Shown here piece by piece: positions 42,153 to 54,415 of a stretch of DNA of 64,000 nucleotides. How positions within the stretch are numbered: position 1 is the stretch's first letter; the number at the start of each line of letters is the position of its first letter. The position numbers and the translations under genes were made by a program. The notes beneath the pieces were generated by a model. That model saw only the letters and a list, made by a program, of their open reading frames with translations, had not been told where the DNA came from and did no database searches. The DNA lies in NCBI RefSeq assembly GCF_048771995.1, contig NC_133032.1, forward strand, positions 13,768,501 through 13,832,500, given 5' to 3'. The DNA comes from Taeniopygia guttata (taxonomy: Eukaryota; Chordata; Aves; Passeriformes; Estrildidae).

Positions 42153-42285
42153 CTGCTTTTTTCTTGAAGTTGCCTTGGGCAACAGACTGGCTGAAAAAAC
42201 TGATGCAAACGGCGAGCAACACAGCTCAGGAAAAGGATTTGGAATCGATGGCTTCTCCAAAATACTGTCACCTTTCTTTTTTCTC
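42153..42285 (-). CDS. GRB14: GRB14 coding exon 2 (N-terminal basic and proline-rich signature)
   Basis: This 133-nt exon supplies the last base of codon 44 and residues 45-88. It begins RKKKGDSILEK, contains PSIPNPFPELCCSPFASVFS and ends LLPKATSRKKQ. PSIPNPFPEL is the conserved N-terminal signature of GRB7/10/14, and RRKKK...SRKKQ matches mammalian GRB14 on both sides of it. The acceptor is TTGAAATAG before GAGAAAAAAG, with a weak pyrimidine tract; the donor is CAG followed by GTAAG. The longest open frame over these bases is a different, wrong frame. Confidence 0.95.
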
Positions 42286-43901
42286 CTATTTCAACAGAAA
42301 TACATAATATCAAGCAGTAATTGTAACAGCTGCTGTTAAAATTGCAATATCCAACCACAATACATGAACTACTAAGGCACTAATACCATGATGCTTCCTG
42401 GTTGCAGCAGTTAGCTTTTTTTTTGCAGTTATTTTATTAAATCAGTAGGCTGAATATATTAACATACAGTGCCTAACACTACTTGAAAGCAATCCAAGTA
42501 TTCAGCTCTGAATATAAAGTTGTTTGAATATGTGTAAGTCTTTGCAGAGTAAGAGCAGAGATATATTTATATTGGCTTCTAAGGACATTAGTAAATATTT
42601 TGTTGTCCCTGTGTTTATGCCATTCCCTGTGTACACATATTACAACAGTAGATGCATGTAACTTCTCAGCAAAACTTTCCAAGTATATCACAACAGCATT
42701 TTAAACAAATGGAAACTTTTTTTTAACCAGAATCGAATCAAAGTGACTGACAGGAGAAAACAGTGCAAAGCAATCTATTCATTTCTGTTTTCAGTTAGTT
42801 TTGTATTGGCATCTCTGCAGCTCCATCATAAAATAAATGTCTCAGTTGTTGCTGTCTGCTGAAACAGGACTGTGTCAGAAGTACCACCAGGCACCATTTG
42901 CAGGAGTAGGGAAGGTAATCACTACTGTACTTGCCTAAGAATTCAGATATGCACCGGTTTAAAGTATCACATTAATAATGTGGTTGTTTAGATGGCTGTG
43001 TACATTACAGTGCATAGTTTTCTCACATAAAATATTGAAGAGCACTTTGTCTACTTGATTTCAGCTGAAAACCTGCACCCAAAGCACCTGATGGATTTGC
43101 ATCTGCCAACATATTACAAGAGTTTTCTACATGTGTGAGTTAATGCCCCCAAGCTTCATATTTTACTTTATCACCTTCTTTATTATCATTCCAGATTTCA
43201 TATTGTAATTAGTACAAAGTGGGGAAAACCATCCGAGTAAGGTAACAATACAAAATGAAGATACTTCACTTACAGAAAATCCTTACCAAACTGGTGAGGA
43301 TTCATTTAAAGTGGTATTTTGCTTTAGGAGGAACAAAACCCCTGTAATGCAGTATTTTAAGATTTTGTAAACTTCAGTCTACCGAAACTCATCAGATGCG
43401 GTATGAAAAACCCAGATTTACTAAGAATGGAGACCAATGCCTTTAAGAACAGTCTGAGAGGCACCAAACGGGCTGCACACCGCTGACAGCGGCACTGCTC
43501 CCGGCGAAGCGGTTTCATCTCACCAACACTCTGAGAAAGGCACTGCAAGGATAAAGTAGCTGCTGGCTCAGCCTGACCAGGCGGGCTCGGCACTGCCGGC
43601 TCCTTTCACCTCAGGCTGAGAAACCTCAAAAATAAAAAGGGGGGTGGGGGGTGGGACACGCACGCATCCGCAGCGGCGGAAAGTGTCTGCAAGGCCGGCG
43701 AACAACTTTTGAGCTCCAGGGAAGCGCGGGCCGGTCAGAGGCAGGCCGCCCCCTCCTGCGCCTCGCCCCCTCCCCAGGCCGCCGCTCCCCGGCCCCGCCA
43801 GCGCCGCGTCCCGCCCGCAGGGCGCTGCCCGCCCCCCGACGGCAGCGGGCGGCCCTCGAGGGAGCGGCGGGGCGGCGGTGCCCGCCCCGCTCCGGCCTTA
43901 C
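42286..43901 (-). other. GRB14: GRB14 intron 1
   Basis: An intron of 1,616 bp. Its 5' part still lies in the CpG-rich zone and carries a G-rich run at 43639-43655. The rest is ordinary AT-rich DNA. It is far shorter than intron 2. Confidence 0.85.
43639..43655 (+). other. G-rich run, possible G-quadruplex
   Basis: GGGGGGTGGGGGGTGGG on the plus strand (C-rich on the GRB14 sense strand), about 250 bp downstream of exon 1. The long G runs with single-base spacers fit a parallel quadruplex, but no folding evidence exists. Confidence 0.45.
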
Positions 43902-44032
43902 CTGTCGGGGGGCGAGGGCGGCGGGTCTCCCCCGGGGGGCCGTGGGGGCGGGCGGGGAGAGCCGCGGGGGCCGCCGCCAGCGGGCTCCGCCGCCCGCCCT
44001 GCGCCGGGCGCACCGGGCAGCGGGGCGGCCAT
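43902..44032 (-). CDS. GRB14: GRB14 coding exon 1 (N-terminus)
   Basis: 131 nt from the chosen ATG (44032) to a CGACAG donor followed by GTAAGG. It encodes 43 residues, MAAPLPGAPGAGRAAEPAGG to PPSPPD, plus two bases of an Arg codon completed by exon 2 to give DRRKKKGD. Mammalian GRB14 has DRRKKKD at this junction, which fixes frame and donor. The stretch is Pro/Gly/Arg-rich and probably disordered. I chose this ATG because its length is nearest the mammalian exon (about 64 residues) and +4 is G, but -3 is C. The frame stays open upstream to another in-frame ATG at 44458, which would add 142 residues. GRB14 is a cytosolic adaptor that binds activated insulin and growth-factor receptors and inhibits insulin-receptor signalling. 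Confidence 0.88.
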
Positions 44033-47000
44033 CGGCGGCGGCGACGTCCTGGCGGGGTGGCACGGCGGCGAGCGGCCCCGGCGCTGCCGGGCGGAGGCTG
44101 CTCTCGCTCCCGCTGCGGAGGAGGGGGAGGCGACGGGGAGCGGGGGGAAGCGCCGCCCGGGCGGCACCGAGCGCCTTCCCCGGCACACGTGCGAGGGCGG
44201 CGGCGGCGGCGGGGGCGGGCGGCCGCCGGCTCCGCGCTGCGACGGGGAGGCAGCGCGGGGCGGGCGGGGGCCGAGCGGTGCCCTTCGGCCGCTCCGCCAG
44301 GCCGGGCGGCGGCGCGGAGCGGGCTCGGCAGGTGCGCGGGCCCGGGACCCGAGGCCGCGGCGGGACCCGGTATGGCCCCGCTGAGCGGGCCCGGCCCGGG
44401 GCACCGCTCGCCCTGCGCCTCTGCGCCTCCGCCCGAGGGGGCAGCGCGGCCCTGGCACGGCCCCTGAGCTCCTGCCCCGCGCCGGGCAGCGGCTCCAGCC
44501 GCGCTCCGCCGGACGGGCCTGACACGCGGCTCAGCGCCCGGCACACCTTTAACTGAACCCACACATCCCTCTGCGCATCGGGATCTGATGGACATGCCTT
44601 GGAGGAATAAGGAATGACCGAGGCTGGGGGACAGAGCCGTCACCTTGTGCCACAAAAGCGGTTAGTGAGGAGGCTGGGCCCGGCAGCCACGTCCAGCCAC
44701 AGCCTGGAGCACAGTGGAATGTGATAAGATTTTCCCTTGTGCCCAGGGCTGCTCCACAGCAGCCTGCTCCTGCTCTGCTTTATGTACACAAATCCATCTG
44801 TGGCAATTCCATGGCTGTCCTTATCAGCATTCATGCAATTTCAAAATAAAAAAAAAACCTTGCTGTATGAAGAACAGTTTGATGGCACCAAGCAGAGTGG
44901 GTAGTACTGTTTAGGTCAGTCAGTTCGATAGTCAAAAACTGAAAGCCCTTGGTGAAGACAGCACCATGTAGAAACGTTCTGACATGTCCTTGGCATGATC
45001 AGGGGCAGTAACTGAGATGTGAGATTGGTAAAAATATATAATGTTTTGAGGCAAATCCTTTGCTGTTTTCCTGAATCCACTGAAAAAAATCATCACACAC
45101 AAGACAAGATTTCAATTCTGGAGAAAGATTTTTGTGCCATAGAAGCGATAGTCACAGTTTTCATTTTGGCTGAGTCACAGATGATTTTGCAGGACATTCA
45201 TTTTCAATGAAATGAAGGATTTCTTGTCCCCTGAATAGCTCATTCTGTTACAGCAGAAGTTGAAGTCTGAGTTGATTAACAGTTCATATATACAAAGTCT
45301 GGCAAATATACCAGGAATTCAGATAATTGACTGGATTTGCTCGTTGCTTGTGAACAGCTGTCCTTTTACAAAACTGCAGAGACCAGGGCACTGGGTTTTT
45401 TTGCCTAATTGATTCACAGGTATAACTGTGACATGTTAAACCTCATTGGCTTCAGAACAATAGAAGGCAGGAAAAATAGTATATGTGGGTAGAAAGAGAT
45501 AAAAACCTGCAAGTGGCAATTGTATGCTGATATTCATCAGCATTTAAAAAGTTCAGCCACAAAAGAAAATATATTTTGACTTCTCACCTATTCTGTGCAA
45601 CGTGTTACAGAGCTGCAATCTGACATCCATGGTGTGTTTTTGTGTCTTTGGCTTAGTCATGTAATTGGTTTAAAATACCAGGCAAATAAAACCACACTTA
45701 GAATGAATAACAGCAAATAAATTAAATACTTTATTTTTCAAAATAACTTTAGTGGTAATCTAATTAGTCGTGACAGCACCCATGCCACTTCTGGAAAAAA
45801 TCAGTAAAAATGTCATGCTAGTATAATTTCACTTGCATGTTGTAAGAAAGAGATTATCTTAAATTGTTTTTTTCTATATCTCATAGTCTGTCCTGATGCT
45901 TGCTGCTGTCAGTGCTTTCTGTGGGAATTGTATTGCATGAGGGAAATGCAGTCAGTGGAATACTGAGGCACAGAAGGCCTTATGTGATTACTCCAGTGTA
46001 GACGTTGGAAATGTTGCATGCATGAGAACGTGAAACTAAAGGTTCTCCTGCCTTACTGTCTCTCTTTGCAAACAACTGTAACAAAAATGGTTTTCTGAGC
46101 TTGCCTAAAGATACCCGAGAGCATCTGACCTAGAATCTGCTCAAGTGTAACCTTTTTTAACTCCTACCGGGTAAAAACCCAGTAATTTCTGGACAGTTAA
46201 CAGAGTTGATATTAAAAGACTGGCAGATTTCTGCTAAGACCCAACACCCAAACATTTGTTGAGCTGTGTGACTTGGTTTCCTTTTCATCATAAATACGCT
46301 TAAGCTGCCTAGTGTGGTTCTTGATAATTTCTATGCTTGTGCAGCACAGTTGTTCTAAGATTTACCATTTCTCAATGTCCTGGGGTGGTTATTTGATGCT
46401 TGTATCCCCAGTTGTCTGTTCTGTTTATGTTGGATAATAAGTTTTGCAGCTTTAAGACTGGTTCTGAGAGCAAAGGTGGGAAAGAAGACTAAACTAAATT
46501 TCTGTGTATTCTTCAGTACTCAACTCAGTAGGATTATTCCCCATCTTTTAATTTTTACCTTTCTTAGTCATAATCACATCCAGGTGTTTATCAAGTAAAA
46601 TTAAAATATATATTGAGAAAAATTGCAACAGATTCATGCTATTCAGTATGCACCCCACTTCTAGAAAATCAAGCTCTCCAGTTCTCAAAAGCCTCTATGC
46701 TATTTAGAATCACAACACTTGATTAATGTGACAAAATTATGCCTTTAATTAGAGTAAACTCAATTATTACTGACAAAGTGGAGGTACAAAAAATCCAAAC
46801 TACCTCTGATTATCTTTCAAAACTGTAGAGAATTTTTGTTGACTTTTTTTTGTCACCCTTCCATACATCCTCCCTTGCTTTTATCAAAATACTCGCAATG
46901 TATGTATAATCATTTTATCACAAAAAGCTTCACTGACCTAAGAAGGCTAATATCCTACCTTTCCACCATCTTTTGTTGTGGCTGCAGTAATAGAGAAAGG

Positions 47001-47245
47001 AATTATTTCTATTTAAGTACTAGTTTGAAGCCACAGAAATAGCTACTTTTTCCAGTGCAAGGCTACAGCCAGGCATGTCTTGTCTCCCTGTACATTTTCT
47101 CCAAAAGCCCCCCAAAATAAATTGCACCAGCAGTAATGCTGAGGATCACCCTAAGAAAAAAGTAATTCGTTCAGTAAAAAAGGTACGCCTCAATTTATGT
47201 GTATTTATTATCTCAATGGACTTAAAATGTGTTGAACAAATGATC

Positions 47246-47309
47246 CTCAAGGAGCATTCTAGCTCCTTGAGCATTTCAAAAGCCCATTTATAAATTTGAA
47301 AATGGGCTT
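47246..47309. repeat. two tandem hairpins, each with 10-bp perfect arms
   Basis: Hairpin 1 is CTCAAGGAGC (47246-47255), loop ATTCTA, GCTCCTTGAG (47262-47271). Hairpin 2 is AAGCCCATTT (47280-47289), a 10-nt loop, AAATGGGCTT (47300-47309). They are 8 bp apart and unrelated in sequence. A bulged TCA/TGA pair can extend the second stem. Confidence 0.6.
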
Positions 47310-48751
47310 GAGTACTTAATGAGAGCCAAACTTACCCAGTGACCACAAATGGAGATACCACTAGCTGACTTCCTGGCAGTAGTGCATAAGCCTTTGAAAA
47401 GTATCTGTGGTTGAATATTTTGTGAGGACTGTTCACTATTATTACAGTTTGCATTGAATATTAAGTTTACAATTATTGTTAAAATGTGTATCTTTTATTG
47501 CAGGTAAGGAAAAGGTTCCAAGAGATTAAATCAGTACCACCAGTCTCAGTCATTTCCCCAAGCTGCTTTTCAACCTAATCTGAAACTCAGTGTACAGCTA
47601 CACAAACCACAGCACAGTAAAAATCCAGTGTTTCCCCTGACTACATTCCCTTTTGCTGCACTTACTATCAAGAAGCAGATTTGCTCTTGTTTTCTGTTGT
47701 TGTTTGGTTTTGGACCTTTTTTTATCCATTGAAAAGCCTGAATACTTTAGCATACTTTTGTAAGAAACTTGAGTAGAGAGATGGATTTTATTGCCAGCTT
47801 TGACAACAGTGTTTGCTATTTCAATAGCAAGTTCTGTGATTCCCTGTGATAGCTCTGTCAGAACATCCCCCTGATGGAATTTTGCCTTGAACTATAACAC
47901 AAGCTTGGAATGAAATCCTGTACAGGTTTTTTTAGAATAAGAATGATACCCTTCAAATCTATCAAATCAAATCAAGAGCTTGTGATTTCTGAATTGTTGT
48001 CGCCAAGAGCAGATAATGAGGTTCAGCAGAGGGTTGACTGAGTGGCATGTAGGGCTTGTGAGCTGCAGGTCAGACATGTGACATGCTGGCTTCTGCTCCC
48101 TCGCACTAGGCCTGCATGAAATCAGTCACACAGAAGGTCTGTAATAAACAATGCATTAGGTGATGCAATCTGCTCTGGCCAACCTTGAACTGAGGCCTGA
48201 AGTTCCTTCCTAGAGAGAACTGTAATAGCACAGGGCGAGTGTTGCATACGTGGGGGTTACAGTGGCTACATCTGCATCTAATGGTACTTGGAGGCTGTGC
48301 ACTCACTTCCAGAAATAACTGCAGCACTGTATTATGTGGTTCATTTGTCCATAACTACCCCTGGTACCACAACAGCTACTGCACTAGATGTAATCTTCTG
48401 GAAGGGAATTGACAAGTGAATGACTTTAAACATCACATAAATTATTAACCATTTAGATAAATTAAACAGGCGATGTTTCACAACAGCAGAGTACTGCTGA
48501 TACTTTTTACAGCCCTGTTTCTGGAACTCCACCTTACACAAAAAATGTAATTTCTGACCTCACATGCCTTCAAAATACTGCATAAAACCATGTAATTATT
48601 ATGGAAGGAAGGTTGCAGGCTACTGTGCTATCTGGTATTCCATGTGTTTATCCAGCACATAGAAGTTTAGTTTCCGTGAGTTGTTGGGAAATCAGATTTG
48701 AGATCCTTTAACACTAGTCATTTTGTAGAGTGGGAAACAAAATACAAGCAT

Positions 48752-48822
48752 TAAAAAAAAAGCAAAAACAAAACAACAAAAAACCCAACCCCCCCAAACA
48801 AACCCAAACTAACCACAAAGAA
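48752..48822. repeat. A/C-rich low-complexity tract
   Basis: Runs of A interrupted by C, with AAAACAAAACAACAAAAAAC and CCCAACCCCCCCAAAC blocks. It could be the decayed tail of a retroposon or an expanded simple repeat. No coding potential. Confidence 0.6.
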
Positions 48823-51800
48823 AATAGAAACAAGAAATGTAGAGCTAAAATGACTTTTCATAAACAGCCACACCACTCATAAGTCTCAGCCATTTCTGAG
48901 CTGCTGCCAAGGACACTGAAATAGTAGAACCAGACAAAGCACAATCAGTCTCTCCAGATACATGCAAAAAGGAAGGCAGATGTAAACTTCCTTTGGACTT
49001 AAAGAAACTCCATACCTAGTCAGACTCAAGGCATGCAGCACTCCACTTTTGTTATCAGAGTACAAGGCTGATGTATGCAATTGAAAGACAAAATTAATTC
49101 TGTTTTTGGAAGAATTTATGTAAAGAGATTTGTTTGTCCAAATGCAGACCTTTCATACCAATTTAGATCCCAATTCTACCATGCCCTAAGATGGCATAGA
49201 TTTCACACAGGTCTGTCCTGTGGGGGTGTTTCAGATATCATTGGGTATTAAATATGCCACAAGTCACTTGTATTTAGGTGTCTACACTTCAATCATAATA
49301 TTTATTTTCTGCTTCTGTAATATGCAGCTTGCAAAAATCTAGCTGTGGCTTTAAGAAACAAAGTCTAGGAACATCAGGCATACTGCAGTGTGAAACTGGA
49401 TTTTTAAAGCTTTCATCAGATCTAAGGAGATTTTCTCTAATTCTGGGAACAGTAAGAAATGTGTTCATATGCATATCTGCATACATGTGAGGGAAGGAGG
49501 AATTTTTCTCTTCCAAAATCACTGGAATAATCTAGCCCAGATTTGCACCCCCAGTTTGCACCAGCCCTGGTTGAGCAAAGCAATTTCCAAATCAATCTAC
49601 CTGTGCATGTGCAATTTAGAATGCCTTGAAAATGGGCTCTGAAATGGAAAGCTCTGCTGAACCCTGATGATGGAGTCATTATGTTTCTGCCAAATGACAG
49701 AAACCAAACAAATGCTCATCAGTCCAGCTGGAATTCTGGAGGTAGTGCCACTGTATGATAACATACCTGCTACCACTTTAATACATCACCTGGTAGGACA
49801 TTTAGCTCTCTTTGTAATGAATTAATCACACAGAGAAGGTCATTTTCTCTGTCTCAAGAGTTATTCCAAGAAATCTATATTCAGGAAATGAGATATTCAA
49901 CAAACGTTTGAAAAACCAACCTACCATTCATATTTTAAAAGCATTGTGCTGACTACTTGAAGTTACTGTATTAAAAGGTTATTAATGCAAATCTCTGTAA
50001 TTCAGGAACCCTATCTAACAATGCCAATCTCAGCACTTACAGACCTAATTATCACAACATCAATGCACCTAACATTTTAATGTATTTATTCCCTTCATAC
50101 GGATGAGTAAGTGTTTGCATCTTTATGTGCCGGAACAGGTTTAAAAATTAACCCCAAGAGGGTGTTCAGAGTACCTGACTTTAGACAACTATACTGTGTT
50201 GGATTGGCCATCACAAAGGAGAGAAACAGAAGACTCCAGATGACAATTGAAAAACACAGGGGGTTTAACACTGGCAACCATCCCAGAAAAACTTTTTGTT
50301 TCCTCTGAATACACAGAAAACCTTAGGAGAACTGTCTTCTTACTTAAACATCTCTTTTTGCTGTTGAAAATTAGACAATGCAATTAATTTGCTAAGTGAT
50401 TTTCTCAAAAGCTAATGGAATTTGTTGCTCAGTAAGAAATGCAAACTCTGAGTCCAAAATTAGTACTCTAACAATCAGGCTGTCCTTCTTTGTATAATGA
50501 AGGATTTTTGTTTCTAAAAATAAAATTTAAAAAAGGTAAAATGCATTAATACTTTGCCACTTCAAGCAATAAATCAGCTTTAAATCTCGTCCAAAATGCA
50601 TTTTTCCTTTGAGCTGGAGAAAAAAGTACCTGTTCCTTTGATTTTATGTTAATCAAAGACCTACTCTGGAGTTGTTTAGTACCTACTAGAATTTAAATTT
50701 TTTTTCCTAATAGTCATAATTTTACCATGACAAGGAGAACAATTTTATAACACTAAATGTAAGCAACTATCTATTTTGCTTTTGTGTATTTATGAAGGAG
50801 ATACTCCAGAGTATATGAAAAACAACATAGAAGATAATTCTAGACAATTATGTTACACATAGTAACCTTATAAATTCTGTTTAACAGTCAAAAAGTCTTA
50901 CAGAATTTCCCTTGGGGTGGCAGGGCAAGGGGAGAAAAATGCTGGCTACTGAGCAGGTTCATAAATAATTTGCACCTGACTTCAAAGAAATTTAACATTT
51001 GGTGTATCTGAATATTTGGAAAGAAGAAGTACAAACTGAGATCATATCTAAAATTAAAAAAAATTATTATAGCCAGCCCTACAAATTATGTAAGTCAGCC
51101 CTTTCAAATTCAACCTTCAGTGTTCTCCTCCACTTCCATAAATTTTTCCCAACCCATTATACTTGTCTCAAAATTACAATATAAGAAAGAAGAATGTTTT
51201 TTTCTTCTTTTTTTTTACACTACTTGAACTTACTTTATAAGACAGTGACAGTGAAGTTTTTTGACTTCAAATATACTTGAGCTTTCATCCTATCCATCAG
51301 GAAGAACTACTGGACTAATACATCCCCTTTCTATAATGTCCAGGTCTTTATACATCCACACTGAACTTGGTATACTTTCTTATGACTGGATTTCTGTGCT
51401 GCTGGATCACTCAAGATGAGATATCCATCCCACAGATGGACTGAACATACAGGCACAGTTCTATCAAATTTGCCACAGCACACGACAAAGAATCTGTAGT
51501 AGCTTTATGGTTTTTGTGTTCTCATTATGAGATGTGGGAGGACAGACAGTAACTAATCTGGCAAAAAGCCTACTGGTAAAAGTTCAAACCATTGAAAGTC
51601 TCTTAAAGAATTGGAACTGACAAAGTGAGTTTGAGGATTCTTCCTCCTGTAGTAGCTCTTCAAGGCCTCAAGCCCATTTTAGCATTTTGTCAAGCCCTGA
51701 CCACAGAGCCAATACCACCTATTAATCATATTAAAGCCAAGATATATTGCTGAGCGTGATACATGAAACTTCCTGACTGATATACTGGACTTTGTGCAAG

Positions 51801-53829
51801 TCCCTTAACCAAGTTCCAATTAACATTCCCAAACTGCATGCTTTTATTTGGAGAAGGTACTTTGCAGTGTAGCTGGAGGTAGCCCATTGAATATTGCATT
51901 CGATCCAAATATAATTGCAGTTCAGCAACGGGTGAAGGAAGTTAATTATTGCATGGGCTGAATTTTGCCTAATTGCAACTTGGATTCAGGCAAAAGCTGT
52001 TTGAATTTCCACGGGGAGCAAGAAAGATATATTTTAATATCTTTTATTATCACAGTACCTTCAGAACATTTCTCCTTTTGTTTATTTCAAGAGAAAAATC
52101 TACCATTAAGTGATTTGTTAAAATATTAAAACCCCAGTTTGGCTGGCTCTCAAGCAGGAACGTAGGCTTCTATTATAACATATTGGGAGCTTTTAAACCA
52201 AAGCAATTCATAATAAATTTATTCAAATTGACACATTTCTGGTTATAATGTCTTCATTATTTCTTCAGAGTTATGAAACATGAATTATATCACTGTAACC
52301 ACAACACTAGTCAAGGAAATATAATTTTCTGTGATGTCTGTTTGAATAGTCATCATGTAGCTCAAGGCATATATTCAATTGTTTTCTTCTCCTGTTCCTT
52401 ATATTGGTGTTATTCCAAATGTTATAGTAATATCATAACCTCATTCCATCTAATTCTAAAAGATATTCTTACTTGGCAGGTTCTAAAATATATATAGCAA
52501 CATAAAAAATTAAAAATAATTACATCATTAAAATCTATTAGGCGTACATTGAAGAGAAGTGCATTTCAGATTATTTGGTATATTTCACACACTTTCTCTT
52601 TAAGCAGTACATGCATTTTATCATCATAGCCAGCAAGCTAGCATATATTTTACTCAATTCAGATTAAAACTGAATTAAATTAACATGGCATAGAATTCCT
52701 GAATCATGAAATCAACATAAACCAAAAAAGAACTTTTTAAAAGCAAAATAAAGAGGTTCACCATAAGAATCTTCTCTTACACTTCATGTATTAAATTATT
52801 TTAACAAGAATGAAGTGAATTATAATTAAAAAAAAAAAAAACACAACAACAAAAACACCCACCTCAGATAGCTTCTTTTACAGTTGCTTAGGATGGAAAG
52901 ATTTTTTTTCTCGCAGTTTGCTGTCAGAAATGAAAGCCCGAGCTGCAATCATTAAAGGTCTGAATTTGCATTTTTCAGCAATCCAGAGAAATGAGAGCAG
53001 GTATTGTTATCATCATTATCATTATAAAGTTCTTTGTCTATGGATATTCTAACAAAGTTACTGGCCAGCTGTTTGTCAGATGCCTTGCCAGTTATCAGAT
53101 AATCTTAAATAGATTAAAAAGAAAAGTAAATTTAAATTATAGCTTTGTGAACTCATAGCTGTTAAATCCCCTATAAACTCTAGTAACTGGATGCAGTGCC
53201 TAGTGCTAGAAGCCAACCCAGAAAAACTGCCAAAGCTAAAATAAATGCACAGATTTTTTTGCAAATAGGTGGTAGGATCTTGTCTCCTAACAGAGTCCTC
53301 TTTCTTTCTAGTCCTCTTTGTTAAGACAACCATTGGACAACTTCAAAGAACTAAAATTCCCCTAAGCCAAGACCTCTCCAGCTTACTGTAATTGTACCAG
53401 GGATTTTTGAGGATGAATATTCAAGTCAAAATGACCCTTGATAGGACCTTGCTGGCCCGAACAAGGTCCCTTCTGGAGCAATGGAAGGCAGTGTCCTCTC
53501 TGCCACAAGTCAGACAGTTTAGATGGCTCTTTGAGTAACTCAGCTGATTGAGTAAAAGAGGCAAACTCAGCTTTATTCTATGAATGAATCTTTACAGACC
53601 TGCTATGGAACCTGTCCAAAACCAGCTCAAGGAGACACCCCCGGAAACAGTGTGTCAGTGTGTTATCTGCTAAAAAGTATCAGGAAAAATGGAAGCCGAG
53701 AAGTTTACTGTGGCTAGGGAGATTTGAAGTATGCATATTTTATTTCCATTTTGTCTTACAAAGCACCTTTATTTGTACTATTTTTTGCTGTTATCAGATA
53801 TATGTGTATCTCCAGTTTCCATGAGGACT

Positions 53830-54415
53830 CAGTTTGGAAAGGGGAATCCAACACAGCGTTCTTTGGTAAGTCTGGACCCTGTTTCAATACTGGTGGTTAC
53901 TGTGGAAGACTTCAGTGGAGGGCTGCCACTGGTGGCTTTTTCCAGCCTTTACCCCAGGGCCAAGCAACAGCCCATGTTCAGTGTGCTACCACATGGAGCA
54001 GGAGTTAGGCAGTAGGTCCTCATACCCGAGCGATGTTTTGGAGGTGAGGCAAAACTATATTCCTCTGCACAGGCAATCAACACCACGTTTGCTTCCTGGT
54101 CCTGCACAAGATGGGAGAACAGCTGAAAGGAAATGTCTGCTTTTGGTGTAGGTTCCCTCACCATCACTTTGTCTGCCTCTGGCAGACGATGGCATAGTCA
54201 CTCTTCAAAAGCTCTTGGCACACCTTGCTGCAAGGAAGTCATAGATGTGCCAGAAGGCCTCCCAAACAGGAGAGGTGATGTGGTGTTATTCAGGCATTGT
54301 GGAGACTCTTCTGAGCCTGCTGCATAGATCTGGGCAAGATCTGACCTGAAAAGTCTTCTGAACTGCTTGGCAGCAGTCAGATAGGGCAGGTGAAGTATTG
54401 CCATTTTTTCCAGAG
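53830..54415 (-). pseudogene. decayed coding-like tract of unknown origin
   Basis: On the minus strand one frame runs about 190 codons with only two internal stops (TGA at 54198, TAA at 53949). Recognisable runs are LTAAKQFRRLFRSDLAQIYA, then FGRPSGTSMTSLQQGVPRAF; after the first stop DISFQLFSHLVQDQEANVVL and EEYSFASPPKHRSGMRTYCL; after the second, TSIETGSRLTKERCVGFPF. GC content is higher than the surroundings. The consistent frame and protein-like composition suggest a dead retrocopy or transposon gene, but I recognise no family and see no intron or poly(A) tail. Plus-strand frames also overlap it, so a noncoding GC-rich repeat is possible. Confidence 0.35.

Larger units (their letters stand above)
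43590..44560 (-). promoter_or_regulatory. GRB14: CpG island and GRB14 promoter region
   Basis: The only long CpG-dense, GC-rich block in the window. It covers GRB14 exon 1 and the sequence upstream of it. GC boxes of the GGGGCGGGC type lie at about 44211-44220 and 44255-44270, some 180-240 bp upstream of the chosen start codon, and a CACGTG E-box lies at 44186-44191. I see no TATA box, as expected for a CpG-island promoter. The transcription start cannot be fixed from sequence. Long open frames on both strands here follow from the lack of AT-rich stop codons. Confidence 0.85.

Noticed and set aside
42149..42358. Minus-strand frame starting at an ATG over exon 2
   Set aside because: It is the wrong frame for exon 2. 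The true frame gives PSIPNPFPEL and joins exons 1 and 3 in phase.
43626..44655. Several long overlapping frames (170-310 codons) on both strands in the CpG island
   Set aside because: GC-rich DNA lacks stop codons by chance. Only the minus frame ending at the 43902 donor is supported, by its join to exon 2.
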